Assembly: GCF_003034845.1 (NCBI RefSeq)
Contig: NZ_PZKC01000014.1
Span: 1-64,000, forward strand
Length of the DNA stretch: 64,000 bases
Origin: Pseudothauera lacus
GTDB lineage: Bacteria > Pseudomonadota > Gammaproteobacteria > Burkholderiales > Rhodocyclaceae
Direction of reading: 5' to 3'
Shown here in pieces: positions 1 to 7,881 of the stretch. Each line of letters starts with the position of its first letter. The stretch's first letter is position 1. The translations under genes were made by a program, and so were the position numbers. Below the pieces are notes generated by a model. The model was not told the origin of the DNA, did not search any database, and worked only from the letters and a program-made list of their open reading frames with translations.

Positions 1-108
1 CTCGTCGAGGGCTTCCACCCCCCACCACGCTTCGACCAGCACGGTGGCCTGCGGCGCCGACAGTTCCAGTTCGTAGAGGCGGCTGGAAGCGGTAAACAGG
101 GAATGCAT
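1..108 (-). CDS. VgrG/Rhs-family type VI secretion protein, N-terminal fragment
   Basis: The minus strand opens with ATG at 108 and runs off the window edge after 36 codons, so only the N-terminus is visible. It starts MHSLFTASSRLYELELS and continues with a stretch ending VLVEAWWGVEALDE. This resembles the first beta-strands of VgrG-type spike proteins of Burkholderiales and Rhodocyclales, where a short Leu-rich start is followed by an 'EAW..EAL' segment. The family call rests on this short similarity only. I see no clear ribosome binding site upstream. It is divergent from truC, and the roughly 150 bp between them probably hold both promoters. Confidence 0.45.
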   Translation of the reverse strand, partial: MHSLFTASSRLYELELSAPQATVLVEAWWGVEALDE

Positions 109-256
109 GGGCGGCGGGAGGGGCAGGCTAATGTCAAGTGAGTGAAATCATAATGCATGACATGAAGATTTAAAAGGACCAAGCAGGCTCCATCCGCGCC
201 GATCAAGCCAAATGAACGCCCCCCGCGCCGTACTCAAATGGCGGGATAATTGCCGC

Positions 257-1003
257 ATGCTGCCCATCCTCTATCGCGACGAACACCTCATCGCCATCCA
301 CAAGCCGGCCGGCCTGCTGGTTCATCGCTCGATGATCGACCGCCACGAAACCCGTTTTGCGGTGCAGTTGCTGCGCGACCAGATCGGCCGCCGTGTGTAT
401 CCGGCCCACCGCCTGGACAAGGGCACTTCGGGGGTGCTGCTGTTCGCCTTCGAGCCGGCGGTGGTGGCACACCTGGGCGCGGCGTTCGAGCAGCGCGCGG
501 TGGGCAAGCAGTACGTCGCCATAGTGCGCGGGCATCCGCCGGCGGCGGGGCTCATCGACCATGCGCTGAGCCGGCAGGCTGACGAACCCGGCGCCAACGA
601 TGCACAGGCTCCCGCGCAGGCCGCGCTGACCCGCTACCGCACGCTGGCGACCACCGAACTGCCGCATCGCGTCGACCGCTACCCGAGCAGTCGCTACGCC
701 CTCGTCGAACTGATCCCGGAGAGCGGGCGCCGCCACCAGTTGCGCCGCCATCTGAAACACATTGCCCATCCCATCATCGGCGATGCGACCTACGGCAAGG
801 GCCGCCACAACCGCCTCTTCCACACCCTGTTCGGCTGCCAGCGGCTGCTGCTGGCATGCACCGCGCTGCACCTGACCCACCCGCTGAGCGGGCAGGCGCT
901 GGCTTTGTGCACGCCGCCGGACGTCGACTTCATGCGGGTGGTGGATGCGCTCGGGTGGACGGCGGCACTGCGCCGCGGACTTTCGGGCGTCATCGAATCG
1001 TAG
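257..1003 (+). CDS. truC: tRNA pseudouridine(65) synthase TruC
   Basis: This 248-residue RluA-family pseudouridine synthase should isomerise uridine 65 in tRNA. The signature HRLDKGTSGVLLF is present, and the catalytic aspartate falls at residue 54, as I recall for E. coli TruC. A second conserved block, ESGRRHQLRRHLKHI, lies near residues 160-175. There is no S4 domain, which fits TruC rather than RluC or RluD. I chose ATG 257 because the protein then begins MLPILYRDEHLIAIHKPAGL as in the family. An in-frame ATG at 212 would add 15 unconserved residues. It lies upstream of tal in the same direction with a 43-bp gap. Confidence 0.85.
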   Translation: MLPILYRDEHLIAIHKPAGLLVHRSMIDRHETRFAVQLLRDQIGRRVYPAHRLDKGTSGVLLFAFEPAVVAHLGAAFEQRAVGKQYVAIVRGHPPAAGLIDHALSRQADEPGANDAQAPAQAALTRYRTLATTELPHRVDRYPSSRYALVELIPESGRRHQLRRHLKHIAHPIIGDATYGKGRHNRLFHTLFGCQRLLLACTALHLTHPLSGQALALCTPPDVDFMRVVDALGWTAALRRGLSGVIES

Positions 1004-1046
1004 GAGAATGCCCTTCCCTGCACAGCCGCAACCGGCCGGAACCGCC

Positions 1047-2123
1047 ATGAACCGTCTGCTTCAAGTACGTCAGCTGGGCCAGCAGATCTGGCTCGACAAC
1101 CTTTCCCGCACACTGCTCCGCGAGGGCCAGCTCGAACGCTTCATCCGCGACGACGGGGTCTGCGGCATCACCACCAATCCGGCGATCTTCCACAAGGCGA
1201 TCGCCGACGGCCGCTACTATGCGGACGATCTGGCGGCGCTGAAACGCACCGTGGCGGATGCCGAGGCGCGCTACGAAGCGCTGGTGATCGCCGACGTGCA
1301 GGCGGCCTGCGACCTGTTGCGCGAGACCTGGACGCTGAGCGGCGGCGAGATGGGCTATGTCAGCCTGGAGGTCTCCCCTGCCCTCGCCCACGACCGCGCC
1401 GGCACCCTGGCTGCCGGGCAGCGCCTGCACGCCGCAGTGGGACGCGACAACCTGCTAATCAAGGTGCCGGCCACGGCCGCCGGGGTGGGCGCGGTGGAGG
1501 ATCTGGTGGCACACGGCATCAGCGTCAACGTCACCCTGATGTTTTCGCTCGCCCATGTGGACGCGGTGGCCAGCGCCTATCTGCGCGGGATGGAGCGCCT
1601 GCAGGCGGCAGGTGGCGATCTGGCGCGGGTGATGTCGGTGGCCAGCCTGTTCCTCAGCCGCGTCGACACCCTGGTCGACCGCCGCCTGGACGACATCGGC
1701 GGCGCAGCGCTGGCGCTGCGCGGCCGGACTGCAGTGGCGATGGCGAAGACCGCCTATGCCCATTACCGCGCCCGCTTTCACGGCCCCGCCTTCGCCGCGC
1801 TGCGCGCCGCCGGGGCGCGGCCGCAGTACATGCTGTGGGCGAGCACCGGGACCAAGAATCCGGCCTACAGCGATCTGCTGTACGTCGAGGCGCTGATCGG
1901 CGCGGAGACCGTCAACACCCTGCCCGACGCCACGCTGGCCGCACTCATCGACCATGGCACGGTGGCCGACACGCTGGCAACGGAGACGGACGCGGCGGCG
2001 GCCACGCTGGCTCAGGTCGAAGGCCTCGGCATCGACCTCGGTGCCGCCGGCGAGCAGCTGCAGGCCGAGGGCCTGCGCCAGTTCGACGAAGCCTTTGCGC
2101 GCCTGCTCGAACTGGTCAACTGA
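1047..2123 (+). CDS. tal: transaldolase
   Basis: This 358-residue transaldolase belongs to the non-oxidative pentose phosphate pathway and moves a dihydroxyacetone unit between sugar phosphates. The conserved GITTNPAIFHKAI block is near residue 40, and the Schiff-base lysine is K139 in NLLIKVPAT. The later WASTGTKNPAYSD block is also present. The length fits the larger bacterial transaldolase group rather than the short TalC type. The ATG at 1047 is chosen because sequence upstream of it is not protein-like for the family. The stop codon coincides with the first base of a palindromic repeat element, and a rho-independent terminator follows. Confidence 0.92.
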   Translation: MNRLLQVRQLGQQIWLDNLSRTLLREGQLERFIRDDGVCGITTNPAIFHKAIADGRYYADDLAALKRTVADAEARYEALVIADVQAACDLLRETWTLSGGEMGYVSLEVSPALAHDRAGTLAAGQRLHAAVGRDNLLIKVPATAAGVGAVEDLVAHGISVNVTLMFSLAHVDAVASAYLRGMERLQAAGGDLARVMSVASLFLSRVDTLVDRRLDDIGGAALALRGRTAVAMAKTAYAHYRARFHGPAFAALRAAGARPQYMLWASTGTKNPAYSDLLYVEALIGAETVNTLPDATLAALIDHGTVADTLATETDAAAATLAQVEGLGIDLGAAGEQLQAEGLRQFDEAFARLLELVN

Positions 2124-2300
2124 CCCGTATTTCTCACCCTGGCACGTCACGAGGGGGTCGAGGCGCCGTCGTGGTGCGCCGCACGGAGCGAGCGGCGCCG
2201 AAGGCGTAGCTGACACTACGTCGAGGCGGCGCGAGCGAGTACGGCGTGCCACGGCGAGCGTATCGGCACCCGCAGTAGGGACAGGGTGAGAAATACGGGT
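2123..2300. repeat. 178-bp palindromic MITE-like element, copy 1
   Basis: The element is bounded by perfect 19-bp terminal inverted repeats, ACCCGTATTTCTCACCCTG at the left and its reverse complement at the right. The interior contains a small hairpin (GCGTAG, 6-nt loop, CTACGT) and is almost the same as the second copy at 41461-41640. Both copies lie in the same orientation. No transposase is encoded, and the short reading frames crossing it look spurious. The left end starts on the last base of the tal stop codon. Confidence 0.8.
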
Positions 2301-2324
2301 AAAGCACCGCGCTCACAAGCAGAA

Positions 2325-2365
2325 GGGCCAGGCACCGCGCTGAGCGGTGGCTGGCCCTTTCTTTT
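2325..2365 (+). terminator. rho-independent terminator after tal
   Basis: GGGCCAG and CACCGC pair with GCGGTG and CTGGCCC around a GCTGA loop, with one G-G mismatch in the stem. A T-rich tract (TTTCTTTT) follows on the plus strand. On the minus strand the hairpin could also end the chemotaxis transcript, but the U-run there is weaker. Confidence 0.75.
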
Positions 2366-2382
2366 GCAGGGATGGATCTGCC

Positions 2383-4278
2383 TCAGGCCACCACGACCGC
2401 CTGACTGCCGCCTGCGAGCAGACGCGAACGCGACACGCCACGCTGCTCGCCGACGCCGCCGAGGAGCTCCTTCATGTCGAGGATGAGGACGATCTGGCCG
2501 TTCGACAGCGTCGTCACCCCGGCCACGCCCTTCGGGCGGAAGTCGTCGAGTGACTTGATCACCGCATCCTCGCGCCCGGCAAAGCTGTCGATGGCGAGGA
2601 TGAAGGACAGCTCGGCGGTGTGCATCAGCACGCCATACTCGGGCACACGCTCCTGCGGCCAGCCGAGGAGGCCGGCGAGCGGCAGGATGGGCAGCACCTC
2701 GCCGCGCACCACCATGGTGGCACGGCCGCCGACTTCCTTGATCTGCTCGGCTTCGATGGGGAGGATTTCGCGCACCATCGACAACGGCACGGCGAAGGGC
2801 TGTTCGCCCAGGCGCACCAGCAGCACCGGCAGGATCGCCAGGGTGAGCGGCAGGCTGATGACGAAGGTGGTGCCCTTGCCAAGCTGCGAGCGGATCTCGA
2901 TGGAACCGTTGAGCTTCTGGATGTTGGTGCGCACCACGTCCATGCCGACACCGCGGCCGGAGACGTCGGAGACCTGCGCGGCCATCGAGAAACCGGGGAG
3001 GAACACCAGATTGAAGCTCTGGCGGTCGTCCATGGTATTGGCTTCCTCGTCGGTGATGAGGCCCTTCTGCACCGCCTTGGCGCGCAGCTTCTCGGCGTTC
3101 ATGCCATGACCGTCGTCGGACACCATGATGAGGATGTGATCGCCTTCCTGACGGGCCTCCAGGCGGACGATGGACTTCTCCGGCTTGCCCGCAGCGCGGC
3201 GCTCGGCGGCGGATTCCACGCCGTGATCGACGGCATTGCGGATGAGGTGGATGATGGGATCGGAGAGATCCTCGATCATCGTCTTGTCGATCTCGGTCTC
3301 CTCGCCGGAGAGCACCAGCTCGACATCCTTGCCGAGGTTGCGCGCGAGGTCGCGGGCGATGCGCGGGTACTTCTGGAACAGCCGGCCGATGGGCTGCATG
3401 CGGGTCTTCATCACCGCGTTCTGCAGATCGGAGACCAGCAGGTCGAGCTGGCTGACGGCGACATCGAGGGCGTGCAGGGTCTCGGTGTCGTTGAGGCCGT
3501 TGAGGATGTCGCTGCGCAGCGCGTTGAGGCGGTTCTTGGTGAGACCGATCTCGCCAGACAGGTTGAGAACCTGATCAAGGCGCGCGGTATCGACACGGAT
3601 CGAGTTGTCGCGTGACTTCTCGGTATCGCGCCGGCCGGTGGGCGCACTGACGCCGGGCTTGTCGGTGACGCGGCGGCCGATGGCCTGCTTGATCACTTCT
3701 TCGGGCGACTGCTCGGCCACCGCCACCACCGCCTCGCTGGCGGGCTTCTCCGCTGCCGGCTGCACCACCACCGGCAAGCCGGTGACGGCATTGAAGAGGT
3801 TGTTCCAGTCCGGCTGGCCATCGCCGCCGCTTGCCGGCGTGACCGTTGCCGGCGGCGCTTCCGCCGGCGCACTGGCGGCGCCCAGCTCACCTGCGATGGC
3901 ACGCTTGAGGCTGTCGATCAGCTCGGGGTCGGCAGCCGGCGGCTGGGTGCCCTGCTCGAGATAATGGAACATGTCACGCACCGTGCCGGTGGCGGCAAGG
4001 ATGACGTCCATCGCCTCGGGGGTGATCGCCAGTTCGCCGTTGCGCAGCTTGTCGAAGAGGTTCTCGGTGAGGTGGCAGAGCGTCACCAGCTCGGTGGCGT
4101 TGAGGAAGCCCGCACCGCCCTTGATGGTGTGGAAACCGCGAAAGATGTCGTTGAGCAGGCCGCGGTCGTCGGGCGCCCGTTCAAGGTCGACAAGCTTGTT
4201 GTCCACCCCGGAGAGCAGATCGCCCGCCTCGATCAGAAAATCCTGCAGCAACTCTTCCATGCCGGCGAAGTCACTCAT
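2383..4278 (-). CDS. cheA: chemotaxis histidine kinase CheA (second, Pseudomonas-type)
   Basis: This 631-residue kinase is the last gene of the motility operon. The P1 phosphotransfer domain carries the phosphorylated histidine at H50 in FHTIKGGAGFLN. A Pro/Ala-rich linker spans about residues 110-225, with no obvious P2 domain. The P3 dimerisation helices cover about 225-290. The P4 ATPase shows N box residues near 340-352, G1 (SDDGHGM) near 388 and G2 (GRGVGMDVV) near 441. The P5 CheW-like domain runs from about 480 to 605. The P1 motif and the preceding cheY-cheZ order resemble the polar-flagellar system of Pseudomonas rather than E. coli CheA. A distinct CheA is encoded at 14846-16867, so the operon makes two kinases. 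Confidence 0.93.
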   Translation of the reverse strand: MSDFAGMEELLQDFLIEAGDLLSGVDNKLVDLERAPDDRGLLNDIFRGFHTIKGGAGFLNATELVTLCHLTENLFDKLRNGELAITPEAMDVILAATGTVRDMFHYLEQGTQPPAADPELIDSLKRAIAGELGAASAPAEAPPATVTPASGGDGQPDWNNLFNAVTGLPVVVQPAAEKPASEAVVAVAEQSPEEVIKQAIGRRVTDKPGVSAPTGRRDTEKSRDNSIRVDTARLDQVLNLSGEIGLTKNRLNALRSDILNGLNDTETLHALDVAVSQLDLLVSDLQNAVMKTRMQPIGRLFQKYPRIARDLARNLGKDVELVLSGEETEIDKTMIEDLSDPIIHLIRNAVDHGVESAAERRAAGKPEKSIVRLEARQEGDHILIMVSDDGHGMNAEKLRAKAVQKGLITDEEANTMDDRQSFNLVFLPGFSMAAQVSDVSGRGVGMDVVRTNIQKLNGSIEIRSQLGKGTTFVISLPLTLAILPVLLVRLGEQPFAVPLSMVREILPIEAEQIKEVGGRATMVVRGEVLPILPLAGLLGWPQERVPEYGVLMHTAELSFILAIDSFAGREDAVIKSLDDFRPKGVAGVTTLSNGQIVLILDMKELLGGVGEQRGVSRSRLLAGGSQAVVVA

Positions 4279-4374
4279 GGCCGTCTCGCTCCCATTCTCA
4301 TCGGCAGCTGTCGCCGCCTCTTCCCGGCATGCCGCAATCGCCGCGGCGTGCCGTCCTTCGTTGTACCGTCGCGC

Positions 4375-5277
4375 TCAGAAGCCGAGGCTTTCGAGCAGGT
4401 CGTCCACCTGTTCCTGGCTGGTGACCACGTCGTCGCGTCCCTCCGCGGAGATCACCGGGCCGTTCATCAGGCCGGTGTGCTTCTCGGGGATCCTGTCCGA
4501 CGGGGTCACTTCGATGAGCACCTGCAACAGCTGGGTCTCCAGGGCCTGGGCGAGATCGATGACGCGCTTGATGACCTGTCCGGTGAGATCCTGGAAGTCC
4601 TGCGCCATCATGATTTCCAGCAGCTGCGCGTTGGTGGCGCGGCTGCTCTGCCCGACGCTGCCGAGAAACTTGCGGGTGTCGGTGGCCAGCACCTTGAAGT
4701 CGTCCACGCCGAGCTGGTTGGCAAAGAGCTGGTTCCAGCGCTTCTCCAGGGCCACGGCGTCGCTCTCCACCTTGTCCTGGATGGGGCGGGCGATGTCGGT
4801 GGCGTTGAGCACGCGGCTGGCCGCCTGCTCGGTGAGCTGGGCGATGTAGTTGAGGCGCTGGCGGGCATCGGGAATCGCCGACGCGGCCTCCTGCAGGGCT
4901 TCATCGTAGCCGAGCTCGCGCAGGGTGTTGTGTACCTGGCGGGTCATCTGGCCGATGCGCTGGAAAACGGCGTCGTAATCCGGCTCGCCCTTCGCCACCT
5001 CGGCCTGCGGGGCCGCGGCAGCCCGCGCGGGGGCGGCAGGCGCTGCCGGTGCCGGTGCTGCTGCGGCCGGTTCGCTGAACTGGTCGGCGACCGAATCGAA
5101 CAGGGCCTGCAGGTCGTCGTTGTCGCCATCGGCGGCGGCGGCCGGCGCCTTCGCCGCTGCCGCAACCGGCTCGACGACCTCCAGCCGGGTGGCCGCCGGC
5201 GGCGTGGCGATGCTGTCGAACAGCGCCTGCAGGTCGTCGGAATCTCCCGCTTCGTCGAACTTCAACTTCTTGGCCAT
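4375..5277 (-). CDS. cheZ: protein phosphatase CheZ
   Basis: This 300-residue CheZ dephosphorylates CheY-P. The active-site helix has the conserved QDFQDLTGQ block, which contains the catalytic glutamine, and the C-terminus ends EQVDDLLESLGF, the CheY-binding tail. ATG 5277 is preceded by AGGGAG at a suitable distance; an upstream in-frame extension is not conserved. The N-terminus is longer than in E. coli (about 214 residues in total there). It contains two near-identical segments, SDDLQALFDSI at 13-23 and NDDLQALFDSV at 53-63, exactly 40 residues apart, followed by an Ala/Pro-rich stretch. These resemble the C-terminal peptide. The gene lies between cheY and the second cheA. Confidence 0.93.
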   Translation of the reverse strand: MAKKLKFDEAGDSDDLQALFDSIATPPAATRLEVVEPVAAAAKAPAAAADGDNDDLQALFDSVADQFSEPAAAAPAPAAPAAPARAAAAPQAEVAKGEPDYDAVFQRIGQMTRQVHNTLRELGYDEALQEAASAIPDARQRLNYIAQLTEQAASRVLNATDIARPIQDKVESDAVALEKRWNQLFANQLGVDDFKVLATDTRKFLGSVGQSSRATNAQLLEIMMAQDFQDLTGQVIKRVIDLAQALETQLLQVLIEVTPSDRIPEKHTGLMNGPVISAEGRDDVVTSQEQVDDLLESLGF

Positions 5278-5311
5278 CTTCAGGCTCCCTGAATTCGTTG
5301 TGCGGGGCAGA

Positions 5312-5710
5312 TCAGGCTGCAGTCTTGCCAAGCCGCTCGAAGATCTTCTCCAGCTTCTCGGCCATCGTCGCCGCGGTGAAGGGCTTGACGATGTAGCCGC
5401 TGGCACCGGCCTGGGCGGCGGCGATGATGTTCTCCTTCTTCGCCTCGGCGGTGATCATCAGCACCGGCAGATGCTTCAGGCTGGGGGTCTGGCGGATGGT
5501 CTGCAGCAGCGTCAGGCCGTCCATGTTGGGCATGTTCCAGTCGGTGACGACGAAGTCGAAGGGCGCGCTGTTGAGCTTCTGCAGCGCCACCGCGCCGTCT
5601 TCGGCCTCATCGACGTTGGTGTAGCCGAGTTCCTTGAGCAGGTTGCGCACGATGCGCCGCATGGTCGAGAAGTCGTCTACAACGAGGAATTTCATCTTGG
5701 GGTCAGCCAT
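5312..5710 (-). CDS. cheY: chemotaxis response regulator CheY
   Basis: This 132-residue single-domain receiver has the acidic pair D12/D13, phosphoacceptor D57 ([12 protein letters not shown]), a threonine in [10 protein letters not shown] and lysine in IVKPF. These match E. coli CheY closely, including the numbering. It is the flagellar-switch-binding regulator paired with the adjacent cheZ and second cheA. A different, more divergent CheY-like protein lies at 16881-17246. Confidence 0.95.
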   Translation of the reverse strand: MADPKMKFLVVDDFSTMRRIVRNLLKELGYTNVDEAEDGAVALQKLNSAPFDFVVTDWNMPNMDGLTLLQTIRQTPSLKHLPVLMITAEAKKENIIAAAQAGASGYIVKPFTAATMAEKLEKIFERLGKTAA

Positions 5711-5746
5711 GTTCGATCTCCGGTTTCACTACTGCGGCCGATCCGC

Positions 5747-6694
5747 TCATCGCCCACGGTTGAGCAAGGGACGCAAGGTATCGGCCAGCACGTCCGCGTC
5801 GAATTTTGCCACGTAGGCGTCCACACCGACCCGTTTTCCCATGGCGCGGTTGGCTTCGGAGGACAGCGAGGAGTGCATCACCACCGGGATGCCTTCGAAA
5901 CGGGCATCGTTCTTGATGTTGCGGGTCAGGACGTAGCCGTCCATCTCGGGCATCTCGGCATCGACCAGGATGAGGTCGATCTCGTCGGACAGCGGACGGC
6001 CGCTCTGCTGTGCATGGCCGGCCATGCCTTCGAGGCGGGTCCACGCCTCGAGGCCATTCTGCGCATGCTTGTGCTTGACGCCGAGCTTGTCGAGCACTTC
6101 CGAGATCTTGCGCCGCGCCACTGCGGAATCGTCGACGAAGAAGATGTTGACATCGTGCCCGCCGCTGATCGGCGCGATGTTGCCGATCACCGCCTCGCCG
6201 AAGGTGTTGGCGAGGATGGTCTCGACGTCGAGGATGGAGACCAGGGTGCCGTCGTGCAGCTCGGTGATCGCGGTGATGAAGCTATGCACGTTGCTCGACA
6301 CGTTCTCGGGGGTGCGCACCTTGTCCCATTCGACACGGATGATGCGATCGACCTCCTCGACCAGGAAGCCGAGCGTGCGCTTGCTGTACTCGGTGACCAT
6401 CATCGAGCCGCCAAGCCCGTCGCCAGGATTGGCGATGCCCAGCACCTTGCCCAGCGCCAGCACCGGGATGACGTTGCCGCGCAGCGAGATCAGCCCTTCG
6501 ACGCCCGCCGGCATGTTGGGTGCGCGGGTGATGAAGGGGGTCTTGGAGACTTCGCGGACCTTGAAGACGTTGATCCCGAAGGTCTCCTTGGTCCCCAGGG
6601 AGAAGAGCAGAATCTCCATGCGATTGGAACCGGCCAGCATGGTGCGGCCATCGACCGCTTCGAGCAGGTTGTTCTCGGTCGCTTCGATTCTCAT
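5747..6694 (-). CDS. cheV: chemotaxis coupling protein CheV (second copy)
   Basis: This 315-residue protein joins an N-terminal CheW-like domain (about residues 20-170, with FGINVFKVREV and GLISLRGNVIPVL) to a C-terminal receiver domain. The receiver acidic pocket is VDDSAVARR and the phosphoacceptor aspartate is in LILVDAEMPEMDGY. CheV couples receptors to CheA and can be phosphorylated for adaptation. Its start overlaps the stop of the upstream cheV by 4 bp (ATGA), so the two are translationally coupled. Confidence 0.92.
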   Translation of the reverse strand: MRIEATENNLLEAVDGRTMLAGSNRMEILLFSLGTKETFGINVFKVREVSKTPFITRAPNMPAGVEGLISLRGNVIPVLALGKVLGIANPGDGLGGSMMVTEYSKRTLGFLVEEVDRIIRVEWDKVRTPENVSSNVHSFITAITELHDGTLVSILDVETILANTFGEAVIGNIAPISGGHDVNIFFVDDSAVARRKISEVLDKLGVKHKHAQNGLEAWTRLEGMAGHAQQSGRPLSDEIDLILVDAEMPEMDGYVLTRNIKNDARFEGIPVVMHSSLSSEANRAMGKRVGVDAYVAKFDADVLADTLRPLLNRGR

Positions 6695-7665
6695 GACTCA
6701 CCTCGCGGATCTGCAGCCACCCCCAGCAGGCGGCGCAGCGTGGCAGCCAGGCGCTGGGGTTCGAACTTGGGCACATATTCGTCGACCCCGACCGACTTGC
6801 CGAGGTTCTGGTTGGACATGCCGGACAGCGAGGAGTGCATGATCACCGGCACCCCCTCGAAACGCGGATCGGACTTGATCGACTTGGTGAGGATGTAGCC
6901 ATCCATCTCCGGCATCTCGACGTCGGTCAGCACCAGGCTGACCAGGTCCTTCACCTTGCGGCCGCTGGAATCGGCGTAGGCGGCGACCTTCTTGAGCTCC
7001 TCCCAGGCCGCGCGCCCATTCACCGAACCGACGTAGCGCACGCCGAGGGCGTCGAGGGTGCGGGTGATCTGGTTGCGCGCCACCGAGGAATCGTCGGCGA
7101 AATACACCGTGTGCTCGCCTTGCTCGATGGGCTGGATGTTCTGGAACATGAAATCGTCATCGTAGCGGGTGGTCTCGGAGAGCACCTTCTCGACGTCGAG
7201 CATCATCACCAGCTTGTTGCCGGGCAGTTCGGTGACCGCGGTCACCAGGCCGCCCATGTTGGCCACCAGCATGTCGGGTGGCACGCGCATCTGCGCCCAG
7301 TCCAGGCGCAGGATGGTGTCCACCGCCTCAACCAGGAAGCCCTGGGTGTGACCGTTGTATTCGGTGACGATCATGATGTCGCGCGGGGTTTCGGAGCCGA
7401 TGCCGACATACTTGGCCAGATCGACCACCGGCACCAGCACGCCGCGCAGGCTGACCATCCCCTCCACCGCCGCGGGCATCTCCGGCGCCGCGGTAATGGC
7501 CGGCGTGCGCATCACCTCGCGGACCTTGAAGACGTTGATGCCGAAGGTCTCGCGACGGCCGGTGCGCGCATCCATGCCCAGCGTGAACAGCAGGATCTCC
7601 AGCTTGTTGGTTCCCGCGAGCTTGGTGCGGGCATCGATGTTCTTGAGCAGTTCGGACATTTCCAT
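6691..7665 (-). CDS. cheV: chemotaxis coupling protein CheV (first copy)
   Basis: This 324-residue protein has the same CheW-receiver architecture as the next gene. The CheW part includes a short insertion (MDARTGRRETFGINVFKV) absent from the second copy. The receiver has FADDSSVARNQ and phosphoacceptor LVLTDVEMPEMDGY. The two paralogues are diverged enough to suggest different receptor partners. It is the first gene after a 216-bp gap below cheB, and that gap contains a candidate FliA promoter. Confidence 0.92.
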   Translation of the reverse strand: MEMSELLKNIDARTKLAGTNKLEILLFTLGMDARTGRRETFGINVFKVREVMRTPAITAAPEMPAAVEGMVSLRGVLVPVVDLAKYVGIGSETPRDIMIVTEYNGHTQGFLVEAVDTILRLDWAQMRVPPDMLVANMGGLVTAVTELPGNKLVMMLDVEKVLSETTRYDDDFMFQNIQPIEQGEHTVYFADDSSVARNQITRTLDALGVRYVGSVNGRAAWEELKKVAAYADSSGRKVKDLVSLVLTDVEMPEMDGYILTKSIKSDPRFEGVPVIMHSSLSGMSNQNLGKSVGVDEYVPKFEPQRLAATLRRLLGVAADPRGES

Positions 7666-7814
7666 CTCCGCGTTTCGCAGCCGCCGCCTCAGCGGGCAAG
7701 GGCCGTCGCGTCGTTCATGTAGGGCTTATCGACAGCACGGGCGGATTCTTGAGGTCTTCCATCACGCCGTCCGCTTCCTGTTTCATTCTCGCACCAATTT
7801 CACGGCTTTGCATT

Positions 7815-7842
7815 GTATCGACCACACCGACCTACTACTTGA
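7815..7842 (-). promoter_or_regulatory. candidate sigma-28 (FliA) promoter for cheV-cheV-cheY-cheZ-cheA
   Basis: On the minus strand TCAAGTAG is followed after 12 bp by GTCGATAC. This is close to the FliA consensus TAAAGTTT-N11-GCCGATAA but has one extra spacer base. It sits about 150 bp upstream of the first cheV, in the only sizeable gap inside the chemotaxis block, and would give that block its own late-flagellar promoter. Confidence 0.45.
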
Positions 7843-7881
7843 GGAATAAGCGACCGGAATCCGCGCTATTCCGCCCCCTGG

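Noticed and set aside
2134-2316. Small reading frames within the palindromic element
   Set aside because: They are basic, low-complexity frames that arise in any orientation of the GC-rich repeat, with no ribosome binding site or homology that I recognise.
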